A DNA stretch of 64,000 nucleotides, taken from positions 372,001 through 436,000 of the forward strand of contig NC_007765.1 of NCBI RefSeq assembly GCF_000092045.1. The letters are read 5' to 3'. The position numbers were made by a program, and so were the translations under genes. Below the pieces are notes generated by a model, which saw only the letters and a program-made list of their open reading frames with translations, searched no databases and was not told the origin of the DNA. Below are positions 1-9,315 of this stretch, piece after piece (position 1 is the stretch's first letter; every line of letters starts with the position of its first letter). The DNA is from Rhizobium etli CFN 42 (GTDB lineage: Bacteria > Pseudomonadota > Alphaproteobacteria > Rhizobiales > Rhizobiaceae).

Positions 1-292
1 CCCGCGCCGTGCGCGCATCCATGTCCTCCTGGCCGATATGCAACCCGTCGGCGCCGATGGCGATCGCCGCCTCGACATCGTCATTGACGATGAGGCGGGC
101 GCCGGTGCCACCGAGCGCCTGTTTCAAGGCGCGGCCGGTCTGGATCATCTCCGAAGTGCCGGCTCTTTTGTCGCGCAGCTGCACCATCGTTGCGCCGCCG
201 GTAACGGCAAGACGCGCGGTCTCGACCATGCCGATCTGGGCGCAGAGATTCGGATCGAGCACGAGATAGAGCGAAAGGTCGAAAGCCTTCAT
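1..292 (-). CDS. thiE: Thiamine-phosphate synthase ThiE, C-terminus cut by window edge
   Basis: Joins hydroxymethylpyrimidine diphosphate to thiazole phosphate to give thiamine phosphate in the cytoplasm. Only about 97 N-terminal residues are present; the gene runs off the left edge. The visible part has the TIM-barrel start (LYLVLDP), then VQLRDK and the LIVNDDVEAA...GADGLHIGQED block typical of ThiE. The ATG at 292 overlaps the thiM stop in an ATGA, so the two are translationally coupled. Expression should follow the TPP riboswitch upstream of thiM. The family call is secure; the length cannot be judged. Confidence 0.93.
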   Translation of the reverse strand, partial: MKAFDLSLYLVLDPNLCAQIGMVETARLAVTGGATMVQLRDKRAGTSEMIQTGRALKQALGGTGARLIVNDDVEAAIAIGADGLHIGQEDMDARTAR

Positions 293-1092
293 GCGAGCGA
301 TACTCTCGCCCTGGCATCCAGCGCTTCGCCGTCGAGCGCAGCCAGCGCATCGAGGAAGCGCCAGGCGAATGAGCCGGGGCCGGCCGCGCCGAGTGCGGCA
401 TCCTCGCCGGCGACGGCAAAGGTTGCGAGTGCCGCGACCGTCGCCCCGAACAGATCTTCGGGCGCTGTGGCGGCAAAGGCGCCAATCAGGCAGGTGAGCG
501 AGCAGCCGAGCGCGGTGACCTCAGGCATCAGCACCGATCCTCCCTTGATGCGCACCGCTCTCTCGCCATCGGTCACGAAATCGACGGCGCCGGTGACGGC
601 GACGATGGCCTGCTGCCGCTCCGCGAGCCGCCGGGCCGAATCCTCCGCCTGCTCAACCGGATCGCGGCTGTCGACGCCCTGGCCGCGGCTCTCCCCGCCG
701 GCAAGCGCGATGATCTCGGAAGCATTGCCGCGGATGATCGTCGGCTTGAGCGCCAGCAGATCGGCGACCGCCTGGCGACGGAAGGTGGTCGCATAATGGG
801 CGACCGGATCGAGCACCCAGGGTTTGCCGGCTGAGGCCGCCGCCTTCGCCGCCGCCTGCATACCGTCGATCCACTGCGTCGAAAGCGTGCCGATATTGAC
901 AGTCAGCGCGCTCGCGATGCCGGCGAATTCGCCGGCCTCCTCTGGTGCATGCACCATGGCGGGCGAAGCGCCCGATGCCAGCAGGACATTGGCCGCGATG
1001 TTCATGGCGACATAATTGGTGATGCAGTGGACGAGCGGCGGCTTTTCGCGCATCGCGTCCAGCATGGCTCCCGAAGTTTTTTTGCTCTGCAT
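289..1092 (-). CDS. thiM: Hydroxyethylthiazole kinase ThiM
   Basis: Phosphorylates salvaged 5-(2-hydroxyethyl)-4-methylthiazole, feeding ThiE. At 267 aa it has normal family length, with the conserved start region (LVHCITNYVAMNIAAN), the MVHAPEE loop, the WVLDPVA strand and the late VTALGCSLTCLIGAF segment. In this last block the ribokinase-like anion hole and catalytic Cys lie. The start at 1092 follows a roughly 50-nt leader after the TPP riboswitch. It is the first gene of a thiM-thiE unit; any further thi genes lie outside the window. The pairing indicates thiazole salvage rather than de novo thiazole synthesis. Confidence 0.95.
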   Translation of the reverse strand: MQSKKTSGAMLDAMREKPPLVHCITNYVAMNIAANVLLASGASPAMVHAPEEAGEFAGIASALTVNIGTLSTQWIDGMQAAAKAAASAGKPWVLDPVAHYATTFRRQAVADLLALKPTIIRGNASEIIALAGGESRGQGVDSRDPVEQAEDSARRLAERQQAIVAVTGAVDFVTDGERAVRIKGGSVLMPEVTALGCSLTCLIGAFAATAPEDLFGATVAALATFAVAGEDAALGAAGPGSFAWRFLDALAALDGEALDARARVSLA

Positions 1093-1143
1093 AGCGCCCT
1101 TTCAGGCGGGGCAGGCGCGGGGCGCGTCGACGGCGATGCCCCG

Positions 1144-1231
1144 AGCGACTCCCTCCGCCGGCATTATCCGGTTCAGGTTCGAAGGGTGCTTCTCAGCCCG
1201 TCTGTCGACGAACGCCCCTGTCTCTCATCGC
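1144..1231 (-). promoter_or_regulatory. TPP riboswitch (THI element)
   Basis: Read on the minus strand, the leader of thiM has the hallmark conserved blocks in order: GGGCTGAGA, then ACCCTTCGAACCTGA, then GGATAATGCC, then GGAGGGA. These are the pyrimidine-sensing and pyrophosphate-sensing arms of the TPP aptamer. A short outer helix (GCGA with TCGC) closes it. About 50 nt separate the aptamer from the thiM ATG, and no T-rich terminator is obvious there, so control of translation initiation is more likely than termination (inference). Confidence 0.94.
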
Positions 1232-1324
1232 GCTCTTTTTCGCAGAGAAGGACGCGGCTGTCATCCCGAAAATGACGTTTCGCCTGCCTTCCGACAAAGC
1301 TGGTTGAAGGGATCACAGCGTTCC

Positions 1325-1909
1325 TCAACTTAAATCATGCAGATCCGTCGTAATCGCTGCCCCGATTGAAAACTCCGAAAACTGCACTGTCAATCCGCTG
1401 CGTTCCGGCGTGCAGGCGGTCGGCCCGACCTCATATCTGTCGGCAATCGGGAAGGGCGCTAACCGCAGCAGCGGCCAGCGGCTGCCGTCGCTGGAGGCCT
1501 GAATGCGTAGCGCGCCGGCTGCGACGGTAACGCGGATGTGGAAATCCTCAAGTTCCTTGAAGGGCTGCGAAACGGACCAGTCGGACTTGCCGTCGGTGAC
1601 GACGGTGCTGAGGAAGGCTTCGCCGTCGGTGAATTCGACGCCCGTCTTGACCCAGCGTTTTTCGTCGAGGCGCACCATCAAGCCGGCCTGGTCGTAGAGG
1701 GTGCGGAACTCGCCTTGCACGCGGATCTGGGCGGTGAAGCTATCGGCGGTGGGGAAGGCGAGGAAGTGGCCGCTGTCGCGGGTGAAGCCGTAATAGGTCT
1801 CCCGCCAGAAATCGGTCTTCTCGCCTGTCGTCAGCGTCAGACCGGTTGCGTCGGCGTGCCAGCTTGTCGGTTCGTTCAGCCATTTTCCGTCGTTGAAATC
1901 GATGTCCAT
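1325..1909 (-). CDS. DUF1349 family protein (concanavalin A-like fold)
   Basis: A 194-aa cytoplasmic protein without a signal peptide. It begins MDIDFNDGKWLNEP and contains DQAGLMVRLDEKRWVKTGVEF, the core of the DUF1349 family (yeast YAK/Ree1-like, 'regulation of enolase'). The family adopts a concanavalin A-like beta sandwich, and no enzymatic activity is established. It is divergent from the peptide-type ABC operon starting at 2136, with about 225 bp between them, and has no partner in its own direction. A role with the transporter is possible only by proximity. Confidence 0.8.
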   Translation of the reverse strand: MDIDFNDGKWLNEPTSWHADATGLTLTTGEKTDFWRETYYGFTRDSGHFLAFPTADSFTAQIRVQGEFRTLYDQAGLMVRLDEKRWVKTGVEFTDGEAFLSTVVTDGKSDWSVSQPFKELEDFHIRVTVAAGALRIQASSDGSRWPLLRLAPFPIADRYEVGPTACTPERSGLTVQFSEFSIGAAITTDLHDLS

Positions 1910-2057
1910 TCCATCCTCGCTTTATTGAAGCCGCGGGCGCTGCCGATTCTTCGCGCCCGCATAATGCGCGTGCTTCGCGAAGGCGGCCAGCCGCCCGCGG
2001 TTCGGCGGTGTTGGCCGTCGAGACCCTCGTCTCACGACATAATCCGTGGGCTTCCGC

Positions 2058-2085
2058 TTGACACGATTACTTCATCTCTTATTCT
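2058..2085 (+). promoter_or_regulatory. Putative sigma-70-type promoter of the peptide-type ABC operon
   Basis: A perfect TTGACA (2058-2063) is followed after 16 bp by TATTCT (2080-2085), about 50 bp upstream of the ABC binding-protein start. The area between the divergent genes is otherwise empty. This is a sequence match only. Confidence 0.5.
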
Positions 2086-2135
2086 GTTACAAAAATATGA
2101 ATTACATAATTGTGGAACCTAACGGGAGCCCTCAT

Positions 2136-3662
2136 ATGAAAACGCTTGTCGCATTCCTGCTCGGCACCGCGCTCGTCGCTCTGCCTTCGACCCTGTTTGC
2201 CCAGGAAAAGGGCGGCGTCATCAATGTCGCGACGATCGGCGAGCCGCCGACGCTTGATCCGATGTCGTCAACGGCCGATCTCGTCGGCATCGTTACCCAG
2301 CATATTTTCGAAACGCTCTACACCTTCGACAAGAGCTGGAATGTCACACCTCTTCTGGCCGAAAGCCTGCCCGAGGTCAGCGACGACGGCAAAACCTATA
2401 CGATCAAGCTCAGGACCGGCATCAAGTTCCACGACAATAGCGACATGACGTCCGAAGATGTCGTCGCCTCGCTGAACCGCTGGATGAAGATCGCCTCGCG
2501 CGGCAAGCAGGTGGCGGGCTTCATCGACAAGATCACGGCTGCCGATCCCGCGACCGTCACCATCACGCTGAAGCAGCCCTATGCGCCGCTGACCTCGCTG
2601 CTCGCCTTCAACAATTCGGCGGCGATCATCATTCCTGCCGAAAAACAGGACGAGCCGATGAAGGAGTTCATCGGCACTGGCCCCTACATGCTGAAGGAGC
2701 GCAAGGCCGACCAATACATCCAGCTCGTCCGCTTCGACGGCTACAAGTCCCCCGAAGGCGACAGCAACGGGTATGGCGGCGCCCGCCATCAATATCTCGA
2801 TGAGATCCGCTTCGTGCCGGTGCCGGATCCGAACACCCGCGTCGAGGCCGCTATCTCCGGCCAGTATGATTATGTCGATTCGATCCCGGTCGAATCCTAC
2901 GACAAGCTGAAGGACTCGACGGCCTCGCAGCCGGTCATGCTGAAGCCCTTCGGCTATCCTGTTTTCGTCTTCAACACGAAGGAAGGTGTTGCCGGAAATG
3001 TCGAGGTTCGGAAGGCCATCCGCCAGGCGCTCAGCATGGAAGACATGCTGGCCGCCGCCTTCGGCAGCAAGGATTTCTATGCACTTGACGGCGCCATCTA
3101 CCCGAAAAGCTTCTCCTGGTCGACCGATGCAGGTGTCGAAGGCGCCTATAATGTCGCCGATCCGGAAGGGGCGGCGGCCGCCGCCAAGAAGGCCGGTTAT
3201 AATGGCGAGCCGATCCGCATCCTGACCAGCCGCCAGTACGAATTCCACTACAAGATGGCGCAGGTGGCCGCCGAATATCTGAAGCTTGCCGGCTTCACCG
3301 TCGATATGCAGGTGGTGGACTGGGCGACGCTGACGCAGCGCCGCACCGATCCGAAGCTCTGGGATATCTACATCACCCACAGCCCCTTCCTGCCGGAGCC
3401 GGCCTTGATCGGCTCGCTCTCGACCAGCTCGCCCGGCTGGTGGGACACGCCGGCCCGCAAGGCTGCCGTCGATGCCTTCACCTCTGAAGTCGATCCGAAG
3501 AAGCGGGTGGCGCTCTGGGCCGATGTCCAGAAGGCTGTCTATGCCGATGCGCCCTTCATGAAGATCGGTGATTTCAACGCCGTTTCGGCGAAATCGGTTA
3601 AGCTCGAAGGCGTCGATCCGGCCCCGTGGCCGTATTTCTGGAACGCTTCGATCAAGAAGTAA
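2136..3662 (+). CDS. ABC transporter substrate-binding protein, peptide/opine family 5
   Basis: Periplasmic binding protein of a DppA/OppA-type importer (SBP_bac_5), 508 aa. The ATG at 2136 is preceded by a GGGAG site and opens a clear signal peptide (basic start, hydrophobic core, cleavage after LFAQ). The mature start GGVINVATIGEPPTLDPM and the later DVVASLNRWM and TGPYMLKE segments are family hallmarks. A GTG upstream at 2046 would put 30 residues ahead of the signal peptide and was rejected. It is first in an operon with two permeases, a RidA-like protein, a PLP enzyme and a double ATPase. The ligand is not readable from sequence; the neighbours suggest an amino-acid- or ureide-like nitrogen compound. 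Confidence 0.9.
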   Translation: MKTLVAFLLGTALVALPSTLFAQEKGGVINVATIGEPPTLDPMSSTADLVGIVTQHIFETLYTFDKSWNVTPLLAESLPEVSDDGKTYTIKLRTGIKFHDNSDMTSEDVVASLNRWMKIASRGKQVAGFIDKITAADPATVTITLKQPYAPLTSLLAFNNSAAIIIPAEKQDEPMKEFIGTGPYMLKERKADQYIQLVRFDGYKSPEGDSNGYGGARHQYLDEIRFVPVPDPNTRVEAAISGQYDYVDSIPVESYDKLKDSTASQPVMLKPFGYPVFVFNTKEGVAGNVEVRKAIRQALSMEDMLAAAFGSKDFYALDGAIYPKSFSWSTDAGVEGAYNVADPEGAAAAAKKAGYNGEPIRILTSRQYEFHYKMAQVAAEYLKLAGFTVDMQVVDWATLTQRRTDPKLWDIYITHSPFLPEPALIGSLSTSSPGWWDTPARKAAVDAFTSEVDPKKRVALWADVQKAVYADAPFMKIGDFNAVSAKSVKLEGVDPAPWPYFWNASIKK

Positions 3663-3741
3663 GCATCGCCGCCGGTGCCGGCCCTCCGGGTTCGGCGCCC
3701 GCTTTTCTGCCGCATTTGCAAGGGCTTGAAGGCCAGCATTG

Positions 3742-4683
3742 ATGATCCGCTACATCCTCCAGCGCCTGTTCGGCATGATCGTCGTGATGTTTCTCGTCGT
3801 CACGATCGTCTTCGTCATCGTGCGCGTGACGCCGGGCGATCCGGCCGCCGTCATGCTCGGGCCGGATGCAACGCCGCAGGATATTGCCGATCTCAGAAGC
3901 AGGCTCGGCCTCGATCAGTCGCTCGGCCTGCAATATCTCTATTATATCGGCCAGCTGCTGAAGGGCGATCTCGGCCAGTCGATCTTCCTCAACATGCCGG
4001 TCACTTCGGCGCTGCTCGACCGCGCCGAGCCGACCTTCTTCCTGACGCTGTTTTCACTTGCCATCGCCAGCCTCATTGCGCTGCCGATCGGCATCTATGC
4101 CGCCTATCGGCGCGGCTCCTTCGTCGATCAGGCGGCAACGACGCTCGCGATGTTTGCCGCCAGCATTCCGAGCTTCTGGCTCGGCCTCATCCTGATGCAG
4201 TTCTTCGCCGTCAGGCTCAACCTCTTCCCGGTCTCGGGCTATGCCGGGCCGGGCTCGACCTTCGCCGACCGTATGTATCATCTGACGCTGCCGGCCTTTG
4301 CGCTCGGCATCGTCTCCTCGGCGCTGATCCTGCGTTTCACCCGCGCCTCGATGCTCGACGTGCTAGGCGATGATTATATCCGCACGGCGCGCGCCAAGGG
4401 GCTGGTCGAGCGCAAGGTCATCCTCAAGCACGCGCTGAAGAATGCGCTGATCCCGATCCTGACGGTGCTCGGCCTGACGGCGGCGGTGCTGATTTCGGGC
4501 GCCGTCGTCACCGAGACCGTCTTCGGCCTGCCGGGCGTCGGCAATCTCGTCGTTTCGGCCGTGCTGCGCCGCGATTATCCCGTCATCCAGGGGGCGCTGC
4601 TCGTCATCGCCGCCCTCTACGTGCTGATCAATTTTGCGATCGACATGCTCTATCTGCTGGTCGATCCGAGGGTGCGCTACTGA
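3742..4683 (+). CDS. ABC transporter permease, DppB/OppB type
   Basis: Inner-membrane subunit of the peptide-type importer, 313 aa with about six transmembrane segments. The N-terminal MIRYILQRL and VRVTPGDPAAVMLG are typical of DppB. The EAA-loop region DVLGDDYIRTARAKGL, which docks on the ATPase, is at about residues 205-225. I chose the ATG at 3742; a TTG one codon upstream is also possible. A roughly 80-bp gap separates it from the binding-protein gene. The next permease starts in its stop codon (TGATG), indicating translational coupling. Confidence 0.93.
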   Translation: MIRYILQRLFGMIVVMFLVVTIVFVIVRVTPGDPAAVMLGPDATPQDIADLRSRLGLDQSLGLQYLYYIGQLLKGDLGQSIFLNMPVTSALLDRAEPTFFLTLFSLAIASLIALPIGIYAAYRRGSFVDQAATTLAMFAASIPSFWLGLILMQFFAVRLNLFPVSGYAGPGSTFADRMYHLTLPAFALGIVSSALILRFTRASMLDVLGDDYIRTARAKGLVERKVILKHALKNALIPILTVLGLTAAVLISGAVVTETVFGLPGVGNLVVSAVLRRDYPVIQGALLVIAALYVLINFAIDMLYLLVDPRVRY

Positions 4684-5552
4684 TGGCCGATATCGCAATC
4701 AAGCCCGCCGAGAGAGAGGGCAGCAAATTCCTCCGCCGCCTGCTGAAGCGCAAGACGGTGGCCTTCGGCCTGCTGATCCTGGCGATCTTCGTGCTGCTGG
4801 CGGTTTTCGCGCCTATCGTCGCGCCCTATTCACCGTCCAAGCTTTCGATCGTTAACCGGCTGAAACCGCCGAGTGGCACCTTCTTCTTCGGCACCGACGA
4901 GTTCGGCCGCGACGTCTTCTCGCGGACGATCTTTGCCGGCCGCCTGTCGCTGCTGGTCGGGGCGGCGGTCGTCAGCCTGTCTGCGGTGATCGGCGTGACG
5001 CTCGGCCTGCTCGCCGGCTTTTTCCAGAAGCTCGACACGCCGACCGCCCGGCTGATCGATGCGATGATGGCGTTCCCCGATATTCTGCTGGCGATAGCCC
5101 TCGTCGCCGCCCTCGGCCCGTCGCTGACCACTGTCATCATCGCGCTGTCGATCGTCTATTCCCCGCGCCTTGCCCGCATCGTCCGCGCGTCGACGCTGGT
5201 TATTCGCGAATTGCCCTATGTTGAGGCGGCCAAGGCGCTCGGCATTTCCACCTTCCACATCATGACCCGGCATGTGCTGCGCAATCTGCTGTCGCCGATC
5301 CTGGTGCAGGCCACCTTCCTCTTCGCCAGCGCCATGCTGGCTGAAGCCGGCCTCTCCTTCCTCGGCCTCGGCGTCAGCCCGGAGATCCCGACCTGGGGAA
5401 CGATGATCGCCGCCGGCCGGCAATATATCGGCCAGGCCGACTGGATGACGCTGTTTCCCGGTGTGGCGATCATTCTCTCGGTGCTGTCGCTGCAGATGGT
5501 CGGCGACGGCCTGAGAGACATGCTCGACCCAAGACTTCGCAAGGACCTTTAA
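4683..5552 (+). CDS. ABC transporter permease, DppC/OppC type
   Basis: Second membrane subunit, 289 aa. It has the N-terminal OppC_N helix (KRKTVAFGLLILAIFVLLA), the periplasmic motif FFFGTDEFGRDVFSR found in DppC proteins, and the EAA loop YVEAAKALGIS near residue 180. The ATG overlaps the stop of the preceding permease. Together with the fused ATPase at 7404 it should form a complete importer. No abnormality seen. Confidence 0.93.
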   Translation: MADIAIKPAEREGSKFLRRLLKRKTVAFGLLILAIFVLLAVFAPIVAPYSPSKLSIVNRLKPPSGTFFFGTDEFGRDVFSRTIFAGRLSLLVGAAVVSLSAVIGVTLGLLAGFFQKLDTPTARLIDAMMAFPDILLAIALVAALGPSLTTVIIALSIVYSPRLARIVRASTLVIRELPYVEAAKALGISTFHIMTRHVLRNLLSPILVQATFLFASAMLAEAGLSFLGLGVSPEIPTWGTMIAAGRQYIGQADWMTLFPGVAIILSVLSLQMVGDGLRDMLDPRLRKDL

Positions 5553-5620
5553 TCCGCCGACCTAAATCGGCCAATCCGAAACCAAATTCGCCAATCCAAA
5601 TTCGCATGACAGGAGTTTGC

Positions 5621-6118
5621 GTGAATCAATTTCCCAACGCCGCCGGCAAGGTCGAGAATTCGCCTTACCAACGGTTAGCCGCCCTCGGAATCAAGCTGCC
5701 GCCGCCGCCGCCGCCGATCGCCAATTTCGTGACGCATGTGGTGGAGGGTAATATGCTCTATCTCTCCGGCCAAGGCCCGCGCGAGGCAGACGGCTTCCTG
5801 CATGCAGGCAAAGTCGGCGCCGGCGTCGGTGTCGACGAGGCCTATCGACATGCGCGGTTGACCGGCATCAACCTGCTCGCCGTCATGCAGGAGGCGCTGG
5901 GCGATCTCACCCGCGTTAAGCGGGTGGTCAAGCTGCTCGGCATGGTCAATGCCGTGCCTGAGTTCGAGGATCATCCGAGCGTCATCAACGGCTGCTCGGA
6001 TCTGCTGATCGCGGTCTTCGGCGCGGCCGGCGAACATGCCCGCTCGGCCGTCGGCTTCGGTTCGCTGCCGGGCAACATCACCGTCGAAATCGAGGCCATC
6101 GTCGCCTTGAATGGCTGA
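5621..6118 (+). CDS. RidA/YjgF-family protein, long form
   Basis: A 165-aa RidA-fold protein. RidA enzymes deaminate reactive enamine/imine intermediates made by PLP enzymes. The GTG at 5621 has AGGAG five bases upstream; the in-frame ATG at 5606 has no such site. The proline-rich [14 protein letters not shown] and the length (about 165 rather than 128 residues) match the PF14588 branch of the superfamily. The Arg that holds the substrate carboxylate in active members is present (HARS, about residue 141). It lies between the permeases and a PLP enzyme gene, so clearing an imine made by that enzyme is a reasonable inference. Confidence 0.82.
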   Translation: MNQFPNAAGKVENSPYQRLAALGIKLPPPPPPIANFVTHVVEGNMLYLSGQGPREADGFLHAGKVGAGVGVDEAYRHARLTGINLLAVMQEALGDLTRVKRVVKLLGMVNAVPEFEDHPSVINGCSDLLIAVFGAAGEHARSAVGFGSLPGNITVEIEAIVALNG

Positions 6119-6189
6119 CGAGAGCTTGCATATTTGGAGCAGCGTTTATCCCACGGCCCGTTCCTCGCCCCAGACTTCCGGAGACCTTC

Positions 6190-7386
6190 ATGCCCAATGA
6201 TATCAGACCTTCGCTCGGCCTTCGCCCCGTCATCAACGTATCCGGCACGATGACCAGCCTCGGCGCCTCGATCGTCGTGCCGGAGGCGATCGAGGCGATG
6301 GCAGCGATCCTGCCGCATTTCGTCGAGATCAACGACCTGCAGCGCAAGGCCAGCAGCGTCATCGCCCGGCTGACCGGCGGAGAAGCGGGCTTCGTCACCG
6401 CCTCCTGCTCAGCCGGCATTTCGCTGGCGGTCGCCGGCGCCATCACCGGCGACAATCTGCTGGCGATCGAGAAGCTGCCGGACGTCGTGCCCGAGAAGAA
6501 CGAGGTGTTGGTGCAGATGGGCCATGTGGTGAGCTACGGCGCGCCGGTCGATCAGGCGATCCGGCTTGCCGGCGGCAAGGTGGTGCTTGTGGGGCAGGCG
6601 ACCTCGACGCATCGTTTCCACATGGAAAAGGCGATCACCGAGAAGACTGCCGCCGCCGTCTATGTCGTCTCCCACCATGTCGTCGATTACGGCCTGCTGA
6701 ACCTGAAGGAATTCATCGAGATCGCCCATGCGAGGGGCGTGCCTGTGATCGTCGATGCGGCCTCGGAATACGATCTGAAGATTTTCCTCGAGCAGGAGGC
6801 CGATATCGCCCTCTATTCCGGCCACAAGTTCCTCGGCGGCCCGACCTCGGGCATCCTCGCCGGCCGCAAGGAACTGGTGCGCAACGCCTTCCTGCAGAAT
6901 ATGGGCATCGGCCGCGGCATGAAGGTCGGCAAGGAAAGCATTTTTGGCGTCATGGCCGCACTCGAAGCCTGGGAGCGCCGCGACCATGCCGGCATCCGCG
7001 AACGCGAGACCGGCTACCTCAATCTGTGGAAACGCACACTCGACGGCCGCCCCGGCATCACCGCATTGATCGAGCCCGACCCGACCAACAATCCGCTCGA
7101 CCGGCTGCGCCTGATCGTCGATCCCGAGCAGGCCCATATCACCGCCTGGGATCTCGCCGATGCGCTGGCGAAGGGCAGCCCGCCGATCATCGTGCGCGAT
7201 CACGAGGTCGAACATCGCTATTTCTATCTCGACCCGTGCAACCTGCATCCGGGCCAGGAGGTCATCGTCGCAAACCGCCTGGCCGAGGAACTCGACAAGG
7301 CGCGCGCTTCCAACGAGATCATCGCAACCCCGATCGAAAACCGCAGCCGCCACCGCTTCGACGGCTTGCTGCGCTGGCCGGATTGA
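6190..7386 (+). CDS. SelA-like PLP-dependent enzyme (probable ammonia-lyase/aminotransferase-fold)
   Basis: A 398-aa fold-type I PLP enzyme of the SelA-like group. Databases often call these 'L-seryl-tRNA(Sec) selenium transferase', but no selenocysteine genes are nearby. The likely PLP lysine is K213 in [14 protein letters not shown]. Upstream are [19 protein letters not shown] (phosphate cup, about 62-80) and the Asp of [10 protein letters not shown] (about 187-195). Characterised relatives include DgaE, a D-glucosaminate-6-phosphate ammonia-lyase. In this operon, with an ABC importer and a RidA protein, deamination or beta-elimination of an imported amino compound is likelier than a role in translation. 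The substrate is unknown. Confidence 0.8.
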   Translation: MPNDIRPSLGLRPVINVSGTMTSLGASIVVPEAIEAMAAILPHFVEINDLQRKASSVIARLTGGEAGFVTASCSAGISLAVAGAITGDNLLAIEKLPDVVPEKNEVLVQMGHVVSYGAPVDQAIRLAGGKVVLVGQATSTHRFHMEKAITEKTAAAVYVVSHHVVDYGLLNLKEFIEIAHARGVPVIVDAASEYDLKIFLEQEADIALYSGHKFLGGPTSGILAGRKELVRNAFLQNMGIGRGMKVGKESIFGVMAALEAWERRDHAGIRERETGYLNLWKRTLDGRPGITALIEPDPTNNPLDRLRLIVDPEQAHITAWDLADALAKGSPPIIVRDHEVEHRYFYLDPCNLHPGQEVIVANRLAEELDKARASNEIIATPIENRSRHRFDGLLRWPD

Positions 7387-7403
7387 TCCTTAGGAGGAGC
7401 CGC

Positions 7404-9260
7404 ATGGGCAGCGTCCAAGCACAATCGATCGAGACCGCCATCCCCGTCCTTTCCGTCGAGGGGCTGACGACGTCCTTTCTAGTCGATGGCGCCTGGAAGC
7501 CCGTTGTCCGCGACGTCTCCTTCACCGTAGCGCCCGGCGAAACCGTGGCGATCGTCGGCGAATCCGGCTCGGGCAAGAGCGTCACGTCGCTGTCGATCAT
7601 GCGGCTGCTACAGGCGGAGGTGAGCCGCATCGAGGGCCGCGTCATGCTCGGCGGCCGCGATCTCCTGGCCTTGCCGGAACATGCCATGCGGCAGGTGCGC
7701 GGCAATGAGGTGGCGATGATCTTCCAGGAGCCGATGACATCGCTCAATCCGCTCTTCACCATCGGCGACCAGATTTCCGAAGCGCTGCTCTGCCATTCCG
7801 ATATGAGCCGGGCCGAGGCCAGGGCTGAGACGACCAGGCTCCTGGAAAAGGTCCGGATCCCCTCCGCCGCCTCGCGTTTCGATGAATATCCGCATCGTTT
7901 TTCCGGCGGCATGCGCCAGCGGGTGATGATCGCCATGGCGCTCGCCAGCCGGCCGAAGCTCCTGATCGCCGACGAGCCGACGACGGCGCTCGACGTGACG
8001 ATCCAGGGCCAGATCCTCGATCTCATCAAAATGCTGCAGGAAGAGGAGGGGACCTCCGTTTTTTTCATCACCCATGACATGGGCGTCGTCGCCGAGATCG
8101 CCGACAGGACGGTGGTGATGTATCGCGGCGAACAGGTCGAAAGCGGCGCCACCGCCGATATCTTCCACCGCGGCAGACATCCCTACACACGGGCGCTGCT
8201 GTCGGCCGTGCCGGTGCTCGGCTCGATGCAGGGCCGGCAGAGGCCGCTGCGTTTTCCCGTGGTCAACACGGCGACGGGCGAATCGGACGTCCCCGCCGAG
8301 GCAGCCGATACGGTGGCAGTGACGCCCGTCCTGGAGGTGAAGAACCTCACCAAGCGCTTCGACATCCACTCCGGCCTGTTCGGCCGGCTGACGAGCCGCG
8401 TGCACGCGGTCGAAAACGTCTCTTTCGATCTCCATGCCGGCGAGACGTTGTCGCTCGTCGGTGAATCCGGCTGCGGCAAATCGACGACAGGGCGGGCGAT
8501 CATGCGCCTGATCGAGCCGCAGGCCGGTTCGGTGCTCGTCGAGGGCAGGGAGGTGCTCGGCCTCGACAGGAAGGAGCTGCGCGAAATGCGCAAATCCGTG
8601 CAGATGATTTTCCAGGATCCCTTCGCCAGCCTCAATCCGCGCATGACGGTGGGTGCTGCGATCGCCGAACCCTATCTCGAGCACAGGATGGGCAATGCGA
8701 AACAGGCAAAGGAGGTCGTCGCCGATCTCTTGGTGAAGGTTGGCCTCTCCCCGGATATGGCGGCGCGCTACCCGCATGAATTTTCCGGCGGCCAGCGCCA
8801 GCGCATCTGCATCGCCCGGGCGCTCGCCCTGCAACCGAAGGTCATCGTTGCCGACGAAAGCGTTTCGGCGCTCGACGTCTCGATCAAGGCGCAGGTCATC
8901 AACCTGATGCTCGACCTGCAGCAGAGCCTCAACCTCGCCTTCCTGTTCATCTCCCATGACATGGCGGTGGTCGAGCGTGTCAGCCACCGCGTGGCGGTGA
9001 TGTATCTCGGCGAGATCGTCGAGATCGGCCCGCGCGCCGCCATCTTCGAAAATCCGCAGCACCCTTATACGAAGAAACTCATCGCCGCCGTGCCGGTGCC
9101 CGATCCCGACCGCCGCCACGAAAAGCGCATGGTGGCGAACGACGAGATCAAGAGCCCGATGCGCCCGATCGACTATGCCCCTCCGAAAGCCTCCTATCGC
9201 GAGGTCGGGCCGGGCCATCTGGTTATGGCCGATCGCTCCTCCGGACTGGGAGTTGCCTAA
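7404..9260 (+). CDS. Peptide-type ABC transporter, two ATPase domains fused (DppD-DppF)
   Basis: A 618-aa protein with both ATPases of the importer in one chain. The first has Walker A GESGSGKS at about 52-59, signature FSGGMRQR and Walker B LLIADEPTTALD. The second has GESGCGKST at about 353, FSGGQRQR and VIVADESVSALD. In the second Walker B the usual Pro is replaced (ADES). Each half ends in an oligopeptide-type C-terminal region (HPYTRALLSAVP, HPYTKKLIAAVP). The ATG at 7404 follows AGGAGG. Separate genes are the norm in E. coli dpp; fusions are common in rhizobia. Confidence 0.95.
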   Translation: MGSVQAQSIETAIPVLSVEGLTTSFLVDGAWKPVVRDVSFTVAPGETVAIVGESGSGKSVTSLSIMRLLQAEVSRIEGRVMLGGRDLLALPEHAMRQVRGNEVAMIFQEPMTSLNPLFTIGDQISEALLCHSDMSRAEARAETTRLLEKVRIPSAASRFDEYPHRFSGGMRQRVMIAMALASRPKLLIADEPTTALDVTIQGQILDLIKMLQEEEGTSVFFITHDMGVVAEIADRTVVMYRGEQVESGATADIFHRGRHPYTRALLSAVPVLGSMQGRQRPLRFPVVNTATGESDVPAEAADTVAVTPVLEVKNLTKRFDIHSGLFGRLTSRVHAVENVSFDLHAGETLSLVGESGCGKSTTGRAIMRLIEPQAGSVLVEGREVLGLDRKELREMRKSVQMIFQDPFASLNPRMTVGAAIAEPYLEHRMGNAKQAKEVVADLLVKVGLSPDMAARYPHEFSGGQRQRICIARALALQPKVIVADESVSALDVSIKAQVINLMLDLQQSLNLAFLFISHDMAVVERVSHRVAVMYLGEIVEIGPRAAIFENPQHPYTKKLIAAVPVPDPDRRHEKRMVANDEIKSPMRPIDYAPPKASYREVGPGHLVMADRSSGLGVA

Positions 9261-9315
9261 CGGATCAGCGGCGCATAAAGCAGATGCAGAGACAAATGCT
9301 TGGAAAGCCGCGCCG

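Noticed and set aside
6190-7386. Selenocysteine synthesis (SelA) as the role of the PLP enzyme
   Set aside because: No selB, selD or tRNA-Sec is nearby and the operon is catabolic; SelA-like enzymes with other functions are common.
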